This document shows positions 18,175 through 26,940 of a DNA stretch of 64,000 bases, in pieces (the first letter of the stretch is position 1; each line of letters opens with the position of its first letter). The stretch is taken from the NCBI RefSeq assembly GCF_023716485.1, contig NZ_CP092418.1:372001-436000 (forward strand), in the 5' to 3' direction. Both the position numbers and the translations under genes were made by a program. A model generated the notes under the pieces. The model searched no databases. It had not been told where the DNA came from and saw nothing but the letters and a program-made list of their open reading frames with translations. The stretch comes from Microbulbifer variabilis (GTDB lineage Bacteria; Pseudomonadota; Gammaproteobacteria; Pseudomonadales; Cellvibrionaceae).

Positions 18175-18747
18175 TTAATCTTCTTTGGCGCGGCCCAGGT
18201 ATTCACCGGTGCGGGTATCTACTTTGATGGTCTCGCCGATTTCCAGGAACAACGGCACTTTAACCACAGCGCCGGTAGCCAGGGTAGCCGGCTTGGTGCC
18301 GCCCTGGGCGGTATCGCCGCGCAGGCCGGGATCGGTGTCAGTGATTTCCAGAATGACGTGGTTGGGCGGAGTGACTGCCAGCGGAGAACCGTTGTAGAGG
18401 GTTACAGTGCAGATATCCTGCTCTTTCAGCCATTTGGATGCGTCGCCCACTGCGTCAGTGCTGGCCTGATGCTGTTCGAAGGTTTCGGGCTCCATAAAGT
18501 GGAAGAACTCTCCATCGTTGTAGAGGTATTCCATCTCGCGGTCCATAACATCTGCGCCTTCCAAGCTTTCGCCGGAGCGGAAGGTGCGCTCCCAAACTCG
18601 GCCGGTTTTCAGGTTGCGCAGTTTAACGCGGTTGAATGCCTGGCCCTTGCCAGGTTTGACGAACTCGTTTTCTACAATCGAGCAGGGATCGCCGTCGAGC
18701 ATTACCTTGAGGCCGCCCTTGAATTCGTTGGTAGAGTAATTAGCCAT
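18175..18747 (-). CDS. efp: Elongation factor P
   Basis: Relieves ribosome stalling at polyproline stretches. 190 residues in three beta-barrel domains. The loop [13 protein letters not shown] carries Lys34, the residue beta-lysylated by EpmA/EpmB. The C-terminal [20 protein letters not shown] is canonical. It is transcribed ahead of epmA with a GC-rich hairpin-forming spacer. A TATAAT-like -10 appears on the minus strand at 18941-18936 without a convincing -35. Confidence 0.97.
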   Translation of the reverse strand: MANYSTNEFKGGLKVMLDGDPCSIVENEFVKPGKGQAFNRVKLRNLKTGRVWERTFRSGESLEGADVMDREMEYLYNDGEFFHFMEPETFEQHQASTDAVGDASKWLKEQDICTVTLYNGSPLAVTPPNHVILEITDTDPGLRGDTAQGGTKPATLATGAVVKVPLFLEIGETIKVDTRTGEYLGRAKED

Positions 18748-19079
18748 AGCAATTAGAGCCCTTATAAGTCATGTATCTCTATGATTTTTAACGAGTTTTT
18801 CCCTCGCAAAAGCCCGGCCGCGGCCCGCTCCAGCCCTGGGAATCCCGTGCGCTCCCGCCATAAATGGTAGCTGCAGGCGACTCGTTAGGCCGCGGCGCAG
18901 AGACTTTACCTGCGGCCCTAAAATGTTGGGGCGAGATTATACAGGAGGGCGGCGGCTTGAACGACTCCGTGCGGCGATTTGAAGAGTTGTTATGGCCGCT
19001 TGTACAGATCTTGGCTGGAGCTGCTTGCGAGCCCGCAGGTTTGGGCCCGCGGACTGAAAAAAGTAGCGGTGGCTGTGTA
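18748..19079. other. Intergenic region upstream of efp
   Basis: No gene supported. The only notable element is a TATAAT on the minus strand (18941-18936) that could serve efp with a leader of about 180 nt. The rest is moderately GC-rich without clear repeats. Confidence 0.4.
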
Positions 19080-19874
19080 TTAGCCAAGCGGATTATCGTT
19101 GCTTTTGTCGATATCCCGCAGCAGGCGTCTGGCATAGTAAGCGAAGGTAGCCTGACTGCGTTTTTCCTGCAGGATCCAGTCGTGGGCTTCGCGGCCGAGT
19201 TCCGGTTTTATATCCTGAATGGTGCCAGAGGACTCCGCCAGCATTTGCAACTGGGCGGCGCGCTCGCACTGGAGGGCCATGGAGCAGGCTTCCTCGACGG
19301 AGCGGCAGGCAATGATCAGGCCGTGGTGAGCGAGCAGAATAGCGCGTTTGTCACCGATCGCTTCAGCAATCAACTCGCCCTCGCTGTTGCCCACCGGCAC
19401 GCCTGGCCACTCCTTGAGGAAGGCGATGTCGTCGTACAGCATGCAGGCGTCCATGTGGGAAATTTTCAGTGGGCGCTCCAGCATGGACAGTGCAGAGATA
19501 TGAATTGGATGGCTGTGCACTATGCACTTAACATCCGGGCGTGCACGGTAAATCCAAGTATGGAAGCGGTTGGCAGGGTTGGCCATGCCGTCGCCGGAAA
19601 GGACTTCGAGATCTTCGTCCACTTCCAGCAAATTGGACGCGGTAATTTCATCAAAACCCAGGCCCAGGCGCTGGGTGTAATAATTTCCTGTTGTTTCTGC
19701 TCGGGCGGTGATCTGTCCGGCCAGACCGGAGTCGTGTCCGTGGGCAAAAAGAATACGGCAGGTGAGCGCAAGTTTCTCACGCAGAGTCCAATCGGGCACG
19801 CCCAGATGCTGCTTCATGGATTCGCTGGCGCGTTCAATCAGCTCGCTTTTATTCATTGATAGTGTTTCAGCCAT
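19080..19874 (-). CDS. Class II aldolase/adducin family protein
   Basis: 264 residues from ATG 19874, with GGAG 8 nt upstream. It is a FucA-like Zn-dependent fold: CIVHSHPIHISAL gives metal ligands His120 and His122, and ILLAHHGLIIACRSVEEA gives a third at about His183. The loop where true aldolases carry their catalytic Glu (before FHTWIYRARPDV) reads NPANRFH here, so a classical retro-aldol reaction is doubtful; adducin-like homologues also lack it. The gene follows the diiron-type gene by 173 bp on the same strand, between efp and epmB. The pairing suggests one small pathway, but the substrate cannot be named. Confidence 0.85.
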   Translation of the reverse strand: MAETLSMNKSELIERASESMKQHLGVPDWTLREKLALTCRILFAHGHDSGLAGQITARAETTGNYYTQRLGLGFDEITASNLLEVDEDLEVLSGDGMANPANRFHTWIYRARPDVKCIVHSHPIHISALSMLERPLKISHMDACMLYDDIAFLKEWPGVPVGNSEGELIAEAIGDKRAILLAHHGLIIACRSVEEACSMALQCERAAQLQMLAESSGTIQDIKPELGREAHDWILQEKRSQATFAYYARRLLRDIDKSNDNPLG

Positions 19875-20047
19875 TTTTAACTCCAATATTTACGGCACAG
19901 AATGTTCACCGGTTGCCGTGCGCGGTGGAACTCTGGGAAAGTGCCGTTCAATCTTTTTAATTTTTTGCAGCAAGCACAGTGATTTCACTGTGGTAAATAC
20001 ATCCCTGTATTGTGCCCAGCCACAATAAATGGCCGGGCAAACACGGC

Positions 20048-20758
20048 TTAGGCGGGGATCGCTTGGGGCTGACTCTGTTTCGAGGTGCGGTAGGCAGTTT
20101 CGATAGAATCGAAGAACTGTTGGCGGGCCTGCACCAGACGGCGTCCCGCATCGAGCATGACATCAAGCTGGGAGGCATCTTTACTGCCGATATCGACCAT
20201 AATATCGCGGATGGTCTCAGCATGGCCGTCGTCGCATTCGATATGCAGCAGAAAGAAAGTTAACTGTTCGTCTGCCACGCCGCGGGCGCGGAAGCCGGCT
20301 ACGATATCGCTATAAAGGTCCGGTACCAGTGCCTCTGCGCCCAGGCATAGTGCGCCCAGTCCCGAGCTGGCACGCAGGTCGCGGCAGTGTTGGAACATAG
20401 TGTCGATCAGGTGCTGGGTGCCCGGCAGAATTTCTGCATTTTCCAAGCTCAGACCAAAATGCTCGAGAGTCTCGCGGTAAATCTCAGCGTGGGGCTTGGG
20501 GCTGTCGGGTTCCAAACCCAGTTCTTCCATCAGGTTTTCAGCCAGCTCATGTACTTCTTGATTACTGGGGAGGTTGGCCATCATCGCACACAGGTAACGC
20601 ACGAAGTAGCTGCTGTAAATTCCCTGTTGGACCAGGAAAATTTTCAGCTCTTCCATGGTTATAGAGCCATCGCGGCAGCGCTTGAGGAATGGGTGAGCAC
20701 GAGTTTGCTCAATCAGTAAATCTTTATTTGCCTCAAGTAATTCAAGCTGCATTTCCAT
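20048..20758 (-). CDS. Heme-oxygenase-fold diiron protein (PqqC/TenA/CADD-like)
   Basis: 236 residues, mostly helical. A plausible diiron set is Glu79 (or Glu83), His90, Glu142, His172, Asp176 and His179, from EELGLEPDSPKPH, LGAEALVPDLY and LLHIECDDGH. The His-x3-Asp-x2-His spacing and the central Glu match the published ligand pattern of the CADD and UndA group. These enzymes oxidise small molecules, and some consume their own side chains, for example in p-aminobenzoate synthesis. A class II aldolase gene follows downstream. An AT-rich 690-bp region lies upstream. The reaction is unknown. Confidence 0.8.
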   Translation of the reverse strand: MEMQLELLEANKDLLIEQTRAHPFLKRCRDGSITMEELKIFLVQQGIYSSYFVRYLCAMMANLPSNQEVHELAENLMEELGLEPDSPKPHAEIYRETLEHFGLSLENAEILPGTQHLIDTMFQHCRDLRASSGLGALCLGAEALVPDLYSDIVAGFRARGVADEQLTFFLLHIECDDGHAETIRDIMVDIGSKDASQLDVMLDAGRRLVQARQQFFDSIETAYRTSKQSQPQAIPA

Positions 20759-20948
20759 CGAATTATTCCTTTATGTAATTCCATTTTTATTGGACGAGGA
20801 AGATGTCCGGTTTATTTTTTTATTGAAATTCGAGTGCACTGAATTCAAGAAAGACAAGGTTGTTATCGCTTTGTCTTTGGTTAAATTAACACCGTATTAA
20901 CCCTGTTGTGAATGGGGGAATTGTGAAGATTTTCCTAAGGAAATTTGT

Positions 20949-21017
20949 ATGAGTAGTAATATTTTTATACTGGTAGTTATTTTTTTGTTAGTAACAACTT
21001 TTATTGATTCGGAGTGA
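20949..21017 (+). CDS. Candidate 22-residue single-span membrane peptide
   Basis: ATG 20949 follows AAGGAA by 8 nt and encodes MSSNIFILVVIFLLVTTFID plus SE, then TGA: one hydrophobic span with a short polar tail. The good ribosome site and composition support a real small membrane protein. The surrounding sequence is very AT-rich, which makes hydrophobic open frames by chance. No family is recognised. Confidence 0.35.
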   Translation: MSSNIFILVVIFLLVTTFIDSE

Positions 21018-21450
21018 TTTTTTACTTTGGTGGTAGTGAAGTCGTTACTTCGCTTGCAGCGCAGGCTGTGCGCCTATGTTGAAAGGGCGATATTGAGATT
21101 TTCTAATCTCAAGGTCAGTGTGGCGTTTATTTTTTTGTCGATTTTTTTTCGTTGTTTATGTGACAAAGTTGAATAATTGTGAGAAAAAAAATATTTGGCA
21201 CAGGCTTGGTTTACACTCCTTGTTACTGAAAGTCAGGGTGTGGGCCTGACTGAACCCGATATTAATTGGCTTTAAAACCATTGTGACTGTGTGGTTTTAT
21301 TGGTTTTGGCTCGGTAACTTTGATCGACAGTTTTCCGCCTTTTGGGTACCGCTATCAGGCTTGGTAGGCCGAATACCTGGAGCGTCTGTGCTGGGGGCAG
21401 CTTCTGGTACAATGGCTTCTTTAGTGTTGCTCCCTTCCGTGCGTATTCCT
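21018..21450. other. AT-rich region upstream of epmB, with an inverted repeat
   Basis: No complete gene supported. A 7-bp inverted repeat AGTCAGG-N7-CCTGACT lies at 21231-21251 and could be an operator or a short RNA hairpin. The epmB frame is open from 21283, but the extra N-terminus would be hydrophobic and unlike the family. Confidence 0.4.
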
Positions 21451-22503
21451 ATGGTGAAATCCCCAGCCGTCGACAGCGAAATGATCGACATCTCCGAAGC
21501 CCGCCGCTGGCAGGATGAACTTTCAGACCTGATCACTGATCCCGAAGAGTTGATCCGGTTGCTGCAGCTTGACCCGGCGCAGATGCCTTGGGCGCAACGG
21601 GCCAATGACAAGTTTGCTTTACGGGTACCGCGCCCGTTTCTCCGCCGTATACGCCCTGCCGACCCAAATGATCCGCTGTTGTTGCAGGTTTTGCCTGGCG
21701 CTGCAGAGTTGGAAGTAGTAGCGGGTTATAGTGCAGACCCGCTAAAAGAAGCTGAGGCGAATCCACTGCCGGGGGTGGTACATAAATATCACGGTCGCCT
21801 GCTGTTTATTACAGCGGGACAGTGCGCGGTAAATTGTCGTTACTGCTTTCGCCGGGAATTTCCCTATGGCGATAATCATTTGAATCGCAAACAGTGGTCT
21901 GCAGCGCTTGATTATGTGCGCGCACACACAGAGTTGCGCGAGGTGATTTTGAGCGGTGGTGATCCACTGGTATTGAATGATCGCCAACTCGGTTGGCTCG
22001 CCGGTGAGCTGGTACAGATCCCCCATCTAAATAAATTGCGCGTGCACAGTCGTGTACCCATTGTGGCGCCTAGCCGCATTACTGATGAAATGCTGTCCTG
22101 GTTCAGCCAGTCGCGCCTGAAGCCAGTGCTGGTTTTGCACTGTAATCACGCTAACGAAATTGATGCTGAGGTGCGTGGGGCCCTGCTCAGGTTACGCGAA
22201 GCGGGAGTGACTCTGCTAAATCAAGCGGTGTTGCTGCGCGGCGTCAATGATAGCTGCGAAGCCCTGGAGGCCCTCAGTGAAACCCTGTTTGATGCGGGTG
22301 TGTTGCCCTATTACCTGCATCAGTTGGACAGGGTCAACGGTGCGGCCCACTTCGAAGTGAGTGATAGCGTGGCAGTGGAAATCGTTGAGCAATTGCGCCG
22401 GCGCCTACCGGGTTATTTGGTGCCGAAGCTGGTGCGAGAAGTGCCGGGTGTCGCTTCCAAGTCGCCAATAGAGGCTTGCGTCAAACCTTCTAAAGTCGAT
22501 TAA
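21451..22503 (+). CDS. epmB: EF-P lysine 2,3-aminomutase (beta-lysylation protein)
   Basis: Radical SAM, PLP-dependent enzyme converting lysine to (R)-beta-lysine for EpmA. 350 residues from ATG 21451; earlier starts at 21412 and 21283 are possible. The radical SAM cluster motif is CAVNCRYCFRREFPYG. REVILSGGDPLVLND and RVHSRVPIVAPSRI are typical KamA-family strands, and LPYYLHQLDRVNGAAHF near the C-terminus covers the PLP-lysine region. It is short, like E. coli EpmB, and lacks the clostridial C-terminal extension. It sits 2.7 kb from efp, separated by the diiron/aldolase genes. Confidence 0.93.
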   Translation: MVKSPAVDSEMIDISEARRWQDELSDLITDPEELIRLLQLDPAQMPWAQRANDKFALRVPRPFLRRIRPADPNDPLLLQVLPGAAELEVVAGYSADPLKEAEANPLPGVVHKYHGRLLFITAGQCAVNCRYCFRREFPYGDNHLNRKQWSAALDYVRAHTELREVILSGGDPLVLNDRQLGWLAGELVQIPHLNKLRVHSRVPIVAPSRITDEMLSWFSQSRLKPVLVLHCNHANEIDAEVRGALLRLREAGVTLLNQAVLLRGVNDSCEALEALSETLFDAGVLPYYLHQLDRVNGAAHFEVSDSVAVEIVEQLRRRLPGYLVPKLVREVPGVASKSPIEACVKPSKVD

Positions 22504-22703
22504 TAAAAATCCTGAGGGGCAGAGGATAGAAAAATGGCGTCAAATTGATCTGTGCTAAATACACGGCAGGGCCTATCTATATAGTGGCTGCCGATTAATT
22601 GCGCCGCACAGCCCGCGGGCCAGAAAAGCAGCTGCCGGCCTGCTCAGTGATTACTTATTCGCAAAAAAAATACTCTCGGGCGTGTTTTTGGCAGGAAGAA
22701 TAG

Positions 22704-22769
22704 TGTGACTTGAATCACGCGTGCCACCCATATGTGCTCTTGTATGCCACCACAGGGGCCCCCTAAACT
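22704..22769 (+). promoter_or_regulatory. Putative CRP/Vfr site and promoter of the fimX-like gene
   Basis: TGTGA-CTTGAA-TCACG at 22704-22719 differs from the CRP/Vfr consensus at one base. TTGTAT (22740-22745) and TAAACT (22764-22769) with an 18-bp spacer form a modest sigma70 promoter about 47 bp before the start codon. The site would be centred near -64, a class I activation position. The rest of the 312-bp gap back to epmB holds no supported gene. Confidence 0.5.
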
Positions 22770-22815
22770 ACCGCATGGGGTTGCGGTGCGCTGCCCTGAA
22801 TAAATAGAGCAAATA

Positions 22816-24903
22816 ATGAATAGCAACGACACTATCCGACTCCTTCTGATTCACGATATGCCTTCAGAGGCACAGCGCCTGGTGAGCATGTTGCACAATG
22901 CAGGCAGGCCCAATCGTGCCCAGCATGTCGCTAATGAAGCGGTTTTTACCCGCTTGCTGCAAGATAAAACCTGGGACCTAGTGATCGCCTCAGAAGGTAG
23001 CACTCAGATTCCTCCAGCAGTAACTCTACGCACTATCAGTAAACTGCAAAAAGATATTCCGGTGATTCTGCTTAGTGAGCGCAGTGGCTCTCAGCCGGTG
23101 GTTGAAGGGCTGAAACTGGGCGCGAGGGACGTGGTGACGGTGGATGAAGATCAACACCTATTGTTGGTGATCCAGCGCGAGATGTCGGCTCTCGAAAACC
23201 GCCGCCAGGCGCGGCTACACGACCGTCGATATCACGCCACACTCAAGCGGGCTAAAGAATTACTCGACAGCTCCAAAGATGCCATAGCCTATGTCTCCGA
23301 CGGCCTACTGGTATATGCTAACGATTCCTTTGCCGAGCGTTTCGGCTATGAAACTGGTGAGGATATCGAATACCAACCGCTGATCGATATGTTGGCGGAA
23401 AATGAGCAGGAGGGCGCACGGGAATTTCTCAAGCGCTGCGCTATCGACAACAATGAAGTTGAAGCCAAGGAGTGGCAGTTTACTGCCAGAACTGTTAGCG
23501 GCGATCCACTGCCCACCCGTGCAGAGGTACTCAGTACGACTTACGAGGATGAGCGCTGTTTGCAAGTGCGCATTGCCAGTCGTCGCGGCGATACTGAACA
23601 GCTGGAAGCTCAGCTCAGCGATATTAAAAATCGAGACCCTCTCACTGGCCTATATAACCGCCAGCATTTTTTGCAGCTACTGGACTCCACCATCAAGGCT
23701 TCGGCGGATTCACATCGCACCGGTGGCTTAATGTTTATTCAGGTGGATCGCTTTGCTGAGGAGGTGCAAAAAGTTGTGGGTGTGGCTGGTGCCGACGCAC
23801 TGCAGAAAGCCATGGCCGAATTATTACAGGGCTGCCAGCGCAGCGGTGACACCCTGGCACGTTACAGTGATGACAGTTTCTGCCTGCTGAGCTCCGATAC
23901 CACGCCGGATAGTATCGAGCTGCGTGCTAAAGACATACTCAAGCGAATTGCTGACACCATTTTCGATGCCGCCGGCAAGACCCAGCAGGTGACCGCCTCG
24001 ATTGGGATTTCATTACTGAGCGAGGCTTCCAGTGGCTCCCAGCAGGTGCTGGAGCAGGCACAAACGGCTCATAAACAGGCCCTCGGCGAAGACGCTCAGG
24101 GCGGTGCTTTTGCCCTTTATGAGCCGGATACCGAAAACAGCGCCGATGCCGGTACCTATCACCGCGCCCGTGTGGTGCAGGCGCTGGAAGCGGGCAACCT
24201 CAAGCTACTATACCAGCCGATCCTGAGTCTGCAGGGCACCGGCGAGCAGATGTACGAGGTTTTAGTACGTATGCTTGATGAAAAAGAGGAACTGGCGCCG
24301 CTGGCTTTTCTGCAGGAGCTGGGTGATGCGGGGCTGTCGGCAAAGATGGATCGCTGGGTGATCCTTACCGCGATCAAGGCCGCAGCCGCCGCTAGGGCCG
24401 AGGGCAAGGAGGTGTCGCTGTTGTTGCACCTCACTACCGCTTCACTACTCGATAACAGCCTGCCGGCCTGGCTGGGGGTGGCCTTCAAGGCCGCCAAGTT
24501 GATACCCGCTTCGGTGGTTTTTCAGTTGCGCCAGGAGGATATCACCAGCAATTTACACGCTGCGCGGGACTTCACTACCCAGGTACAGCAGATCGGCTGT
24601 CGTGTTTCAGTCTGTCACTTCGGTACCGGCCTGAACCCGTTTAAGGCGCTGGAGCATGTGAAGGTGGATATCGCCAAGATCGACCCGTCATTTGTGCGCG
24701 AAGTGCAGGACGAGGGCGAGAGTAGCGACACCCTTGCAGGGTTGGTACAGCGCCTGGGTGAGGCGAATACCAAGGTGATCGTGCCCCATATCGAGCAGGC
24801 CAGCATGTTGCCCACTCTTTGGCAAACCGGCACTGACTATATCCAGGGTTACTATGTGCAGGCTCCGGCAGATGAGATGAATTTCGACTTTAGCCTGGAT
24901 TGA
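22816..24903 (+). CDS. fimX: FimX-like degenerate GGDEF-EAL c-di-GMP receptor
   Basis: 695 residues: receiver-like domain (about 8-125, phospho-Asp position replaced in DLVIASEG), PAS (about 145-255), GGDEF (about 270-440) and EAL (about 450-690). The GGDEF signature is SDDSF (351-355) and EAL is EVL (481-483). The catalytic DDFG is CHFGTG, yet QGYYVQAP remains. The same degeneracy, domain order and length mark P. aeruginosa FimX (691 aa), a c-di-GMP-binding protein that controls type IV pilus assembly at the cell pole. The protein is expected to bind c-di-GMP without making or degrading it. It faces phoD across a terminator. Confidence 0.88.
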   Translation: MNSNDTIRLLLIHDMPSEAQRLVSMLHNAGRPNRAQHVANEAVFTRLLQDKTWDLVIASEGSTQIPPAVTLRTISKLQKDIPVILLSERSGSQPVVEGLKLGARDVVTVDEDQHLLLVIQREMSALENRRQARLHDRRYHATLKRAKELLDSSKDAIAYVSDGLLVYANDSFAERFGYETGEDIEYQPLIDMLAENEQEGAREFLKRCAIDNNEVEAKEWQFTARTVSGDPLPTRAEVLSTTYEDERCLQVRIASRRGDTEQLEAQLSDIKNRDPLTGLYNRQHFLQLLDSTIKASADSHRTGGLMFIQVDRFAEEVQKVVGVAGADALQKAMAELLQGCQRSGDTLARYSDDSFCLLSSDTTPDSIELRAKDILKRIADTIFDAAGKTQQVTASIGISLLSEASSGSQQVLEQAQTAHKQALGEDAQGGAFALYEPDTENSADAGTYHRARVVQALEAGNLKLLYQPILSLQGTGEQMYEVLVRMLDEKEELAPLAFLQELGDAGLSAKMDRWVILTAIKAAAAARAEGKEVSLLLHLTTASLLDNSLPAWLGVAFKAAKLIPASVVFQLRQEDITSNLHAARDFTTQVQQIGCRVSVCHFGTGLNPFKALEHVKVDIAKIDPSFVREVQDEGESSDTLAGLVQRLGEANTKVIVPHIEQASMLPTLWQTGTDYIQGYYVQAPADEMNFDFSLD

Positions 24904-24926
24904 TCCGGCTCTTAATTGGCGAGAGA

Positions 24927-24961
24927 AAACCGCGCGACTCGGTGGGCCGCGCGTTTTTTTT
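24927..24961. terminator. Terminator between fimX and phoD
   Basis: CGCGCG stems flank a loop of about 10 nt, with an A-run on the left and eight T residues on the right. This suits termination of fimX, and the A-run suits the convergent phoD transcript. Confidence 0.75.
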
Positions 24962-24968
24962 ATGCCGC

Positions 24969-26630
24969 TTAAACCTGATAGCGGCTGCGCAGGGCGGCAA
25001 TGGCGTTGCGCGCCAGAGTGGCATAGCCTGGAGCCGGTGCAGGCACTTCAGCGGGAGCACTACTCTCACTCCAGGCTCTTTGTATGTGGTTGACGCCGGC
25101 CTTTTGCTTATAGATTCGCGCCAGGTTGGTGTTGTAACTCTTACTGGTGACAGTATCCACATGGTACCAGTGGGCTTTGGTGCGAGAGTGGGATACATCC
25201 ATCAGCAGGTAGCCGCGCTGGGTTACGTCAACCCACTTCAGATGAGGAATCAGTCCATCCATGGCGATGGCGGCTACATCAGTTAAATGGGACTTGTCCA
25301 GGAAGCTGGAGGTTACTCCCGGGGTGACAAACTCGCCGCCCAGGGCACCGCGGCCGGTTAGGCGGCCGTACTCGAGAATATTGAATGGATTGCTGGCCAG
25401 GTCCCAGGCCCAGGAGCTGTGGATATCTCCGGTGAGCACGACAAAATTGTCGATATTGTGGTTGCTGATGTGATCGAAGAGGCGCTCGCGGGAGGCGGTG
25501 TAACCATCCCATTGGTCCATATTGATCGACAGATCTTTGGCCAGAGTCAGTTGCGCCATCATCACTTGCTGCCCCAGTACCCGCCAGCGCACACCGTCCG
25601 CTTGGGATTGCGTCAGGCCGCTGTGCAGCCATTGCTCCTGTTGTGCGCCGAGGATACTGCGATCGGGATTATCGGCGGTCTTCTGGTCGAACCAATTGGC
25701 CTGCTCGTCACGCGCGGCAATTCGCGTATCCAGCATCATCAAATCCATCAGGTTGCCAAAGCGGAAGCTGCGGTAAATGGCCTTGTCACCAAATAAATCG
25801 AGGATGCCGTTATCGCGGATTGGCATCCATTCAAAGTAGGCCTGGTTTGCCACAGAGCGGCGCACCGCCCATTCGCCTTCGCCGTCTTGGGGGTTGTGGT
25901 TCTCCGCACCACCGGCCCAGGCATTGTTGGTGGTTTCGTGGTCGTCCCATACGCAAATAAACGGGTGCTGGCGGTGGACTTCCTGTAGATCGGGGTCTGA
26001 GCGATATTGTGCGTAGCGCTGGCGATAGTCCTGAATATCCACCATTTCCTTGGCGGGAATTGGCTCGCGTCCGAGGCCACTACCGGTGCCAAAACCACCG
26101 GGACCATATTCATAGATGTAGTCTCCCAGGTGCAGTACTACATCCAGATCGGCGCGCAGGGCGATCTCGCGATACACATTGAAGTAGCCCATCGGGTAAT
26201 TGGAGCAGCTGGTAACGGCGAAGCGCAGGCGCTCCACATGGCCGGTGGGCAGGGTGCGGGTGCGGCCGATCGGTGAATCGATATCGTTGGAGTAGAAACG
26301 GTAGTAGTAACTAGTGCCTGCCTGTAGTCCTGATGCGTCCACCTTGATGGTGTAATCCACTTCTGGGCCGGTGAGACCACTGCCGCTGTTAACCACCATG
26401 GCCATTTCCGGGTCCAGTGCGATCTGCCAGCTATAGGGCACCATGGACTGGAAGGCGGGATCATCGGAGGGGGTGATCCTGGTCCAGAGAATAACGCGAT
26501 CCGCTAGGGGATCTCCGCTGGCTACGCCGTGTTGGAATGGCTGCAGGCCAGCACCATAGGCTTTCAGTAGTGGCAGCGATGCCAGGCCGGCGCCGGAAAA
26601 TTGTAAAAACCGCCTCCGGGATAGTGACAT
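24969..26630 (-). CDS. phoD: Tat-exported alkaline phosphatase D family protein
   Basis: 553 residues. The N-terminus MSLSRRRFLQFSGAGLASLP is a twin-arginine signal, so the protein is exported folded with its metals. The PhoD core is clear: FQHGVASGDPLADRVILWTR, VTSCSNYPMGYFNVYREIA, VLHLGDYIYEYG, CVWDDHETTNNAWAGGAENH and VVLTGDIHSSWAWDL. The family hydrolyses phosphomonoesters and diesters using Ca/Fe. No Pho box was identified, so phosphate regulation is assumed rather than seen. It is transcribed divergently from the M1 peptidase gene. Confidence 0.93.
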   Translation of the reverse strand: MSLSRRRFLQFSGAGLASLPLLKAYGAGLQPFQHGVASGDPLADRVILWTRITPSDDPAFQSMVPYSWQIALDPEMAMVVNSGSGLTGPEVDYTIKVDASGLQAGTSYYYRFYSNDIDSPIGRTRTLPTGHVERLRFAVTSCSNYPMGYFNVYREIALRADLDVVLHLGDYIYEYGPGGFGTGSGLGREPIPAKEMVDIQDYRQRYAQYRSDPDLQEVHRQHPFICVWDDHETTNNAWAGGAENHNPQDGEGEWAVRRSVANQAYFEWMPIRDNGILDLFGDKAIYRSFRFGNLMDLMMLDTRIAARDEQANWFDQKTADNPDRSILGAQQEQWLHSGLTQSQADGVRWRVLGQQVMMAQLTLAKDLSINMDQWDGYTASRERLFDHISNHNIDNFVVLTGDIHSSWAWDLASNPFNILEYGRLTGRGALGGEFVTPGVTSSFLDKSHLTDVAAIAMDGLIPHLKWVDVTQRGYLLMDVSHSRTKAHWYHVDTVTSKSYNTNLARIYKQKAGVNHIQRAWSESSAPAEVPAPAPGYATLARNAIAALRSRYQV

Positions 26631-26940
26631 GGGACTCTCCTTTATGTGCTTGTTTTAGAGGGCCCGCAGTCTGAATAGGGAAAGTGAAGGCTTTGTTAAT
26701 TGATGGGGGGATTTTTGTGTTGTAGGTGCGGATTAGTCGGCAAATTCGTCCGCCAACCGATAAGTTGAGACATATGTCTATTTTTATTGCTCCTGAGAGC
26801 ACGATCGCCGCTGGCGAGACTCTGTACACCTTCATTGTGACCGGTATCCAGCAATGGTCTTTCCCGCTGTCGTTCCGCAAGCGCTTACTCTCGGGTATCC
26901 TGTGGCGCAAATTGAAAAGCTGAACCCAGGGAGTAGACCC
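26631..26940. other. Divergent intergenic region between phoD and the M1 peptidase gene
   Basis: 310 bp containing the two promoters by position. A 49-codon open frame at 26774-26923 lacks a convincing ribosome site and runs close to the peptidase start, so I do not call it a gene. Confidence 0.3.

Noticed and set aside
20010..20045. Imperfect hairpin between the diiron gene and the aldolase gene
   Set aside because: GCCCAGCCA and TGGCCGGGC pair with mismatches and no T-run; too weak to call a terminator.
21195..21212. Sigma54-like sequence TGGCACAGGCTTGGT before epmB
   Set aside because: The spacing between the GG and GC elements is one base too short and the second element is GG, so it does not fit a sigma54 promoter.
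26774..26923. 49-codon frame between phoD and the M1 peptidase gene
   Set aside because: Weak ribosome site and no recognisable sequence; it lies in the expected promoter region.
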